From the NCBI GenBank assembly GCA_021803845.1, contig JAJZLA010000106.1, positions 1 through 6,289 on the forward strand: a stretch of 6,289 nucleotides of DNA, read 5' to 3'. Below, in pieces: positions 6,017-6,289 of the stretch (positions within the stretch are counted from its first letter, which is position 1; each line of letters opens with the position of its first letter). The notes under the pieces were generated by a model, which was not told where the DNA came from, made no database searches, and saw nothing but the letters and a program-made list of their open reading frames with translations. The translations under genes were made by a program, and so were the position numbers. This stretch comes from a bacterium (lineage in GTDB: Bacteria; SZUA-79; Acidulodesulfobacterales; Acidulodesulfobacteraceae).

Positions 6017-6289
6017 ATGCAAAAAAAATTAGACGATTTAATAAAATCGGCGAAATCGCTTAAAGCTAAAATGGCGGCAGTAGTAATTGCCGAAGACGAT
6101 TTCGTAATTGACGGGATTGTTTTAGCTTATAAAAAGGGTATTATAATACCAAAACTTATAGGCAACAAAAATAAAATAATTTCTATCCTTAAAAAAAAAG
6201 AAAAAAGTATTTCCGCGAATGATTTTGAAATAATCGGTGCGGACAACGATGTTGATGCATCTATTATTGCCGTTAAACTAGCCCACTGG
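6017..6289 (+). CDS. ptb: Phosphate acetyl/butyryltransferase family protein, N-terminal fragment
   Basis: The first 91 residues are visible and the frame is open to the window end. The pattern KAKMAAVVIAEDDFVIDGI, then KKGIIIPKLIGNKNKI and FEIIGADNDVDASIIAVKLA, matches the N-terminal half of the PTA_PTB family: the AED segment, a GI..P.LIG..KI strand-turn, and an Ala-rich helix after an acidic turn. These cytoplasmic enzymes transfer an acyl group between coenzyme A and phosphate, making acetyl- or butyryl-phosphate for ATP production by a kinase. The start and spacing suit phosphate butyryltransferase better than the longer Pta forms, but the specificity and the symbol are tentative. ATG 6017 is the first possible start because TAA (6014-6016) precedes it in frame. 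No ribosome site is visible, so translation may be coupled to the gene ending 13 bases upstream. A kinase partner would lie beyond the window. Confidence 0.82.
   Translation, partial: MQKKLDDLIKSAKSLKAKMAAVVIAEDDFVIDGIVLAYKKGIIIPKLIGNKNKIISILKKKEKSISANDFEIIGADNDVDASIIAVKLAHW

Overview
The window is A+T-rich (about two thirds A+T by eye), tightly packed, and reads like the chromosome of an anaerobic or microaerophilic bacterium. A flavodiiron protein and a rubrerythrin, the classic O2/NO and peroxide scavengers of anaerobes, lie within 5 kb of each other. A phosphate acyltransferase suggests fermentative or acyl-CoA metabolism. A Sec-exported DUF3857/transglutaminase-like protein fits a Gram-negative cell. 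The lineage cannot be named from this sequence; a deltaproteobacteria-like group is only a guess. I see no phage, transposon, CRISPR, tRNA or rRNA sequence.

Layout. At the left edge, on the minus strand, are the first 20 codons of a HemW-type radical SAM protein, cut by the window end. It diverges across a 178-bp spacer from a flavodiiron protein gene (240-1481). The spacer holds two outward-facing perfect TATAAT boxes only 5 bp apart. Next come a TIGR02757/DUF2400 protein with an unusual N-terminal extension and a C-terminal four-cysteine cluster motif (1628-2776), and a 678-residue exported DUF3857/transglutaminase-fold protein whose expected catalytic Cys and His are both Ser (2849-4885). 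A rubrerythrin follows (4963-5475). A perfect 14-bp inverted repeat abuts a near-consensus extended -10 promoter that drives a small Asn/Gln-rich protein of unknown function (5674-6003). Thirteen bases after it begins a phosphate acetyl/butyryltransferase gene that runs off the right edge.

How the genes fit together. All genes except the hemW fragment point right. Gaps of 70-200 bp, most with promoter-like sequence, suggest mainly separate transcription units; only the last two genes look like an operon. The flavodiiron protein and rubrerythrin form a functional theme of oxygen, NO and peroxide detoxification in a low-potential cytoplasm. Both need a rubredoxin or flavoprotein electron donor that is not encoded here. 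The HemW fragment adds an oxygen-sensitive heme-trafficking theme.

The most interesting items are the double active-site substitution in the transglutaminase-like protein, the Asn/Gln-rich orphan behind the best-looking promoter and an adjoining palindrome, and the extended DUF2400 protein with an endonuclease III-like cluster motif. No clearly new multi-gene system is evident.
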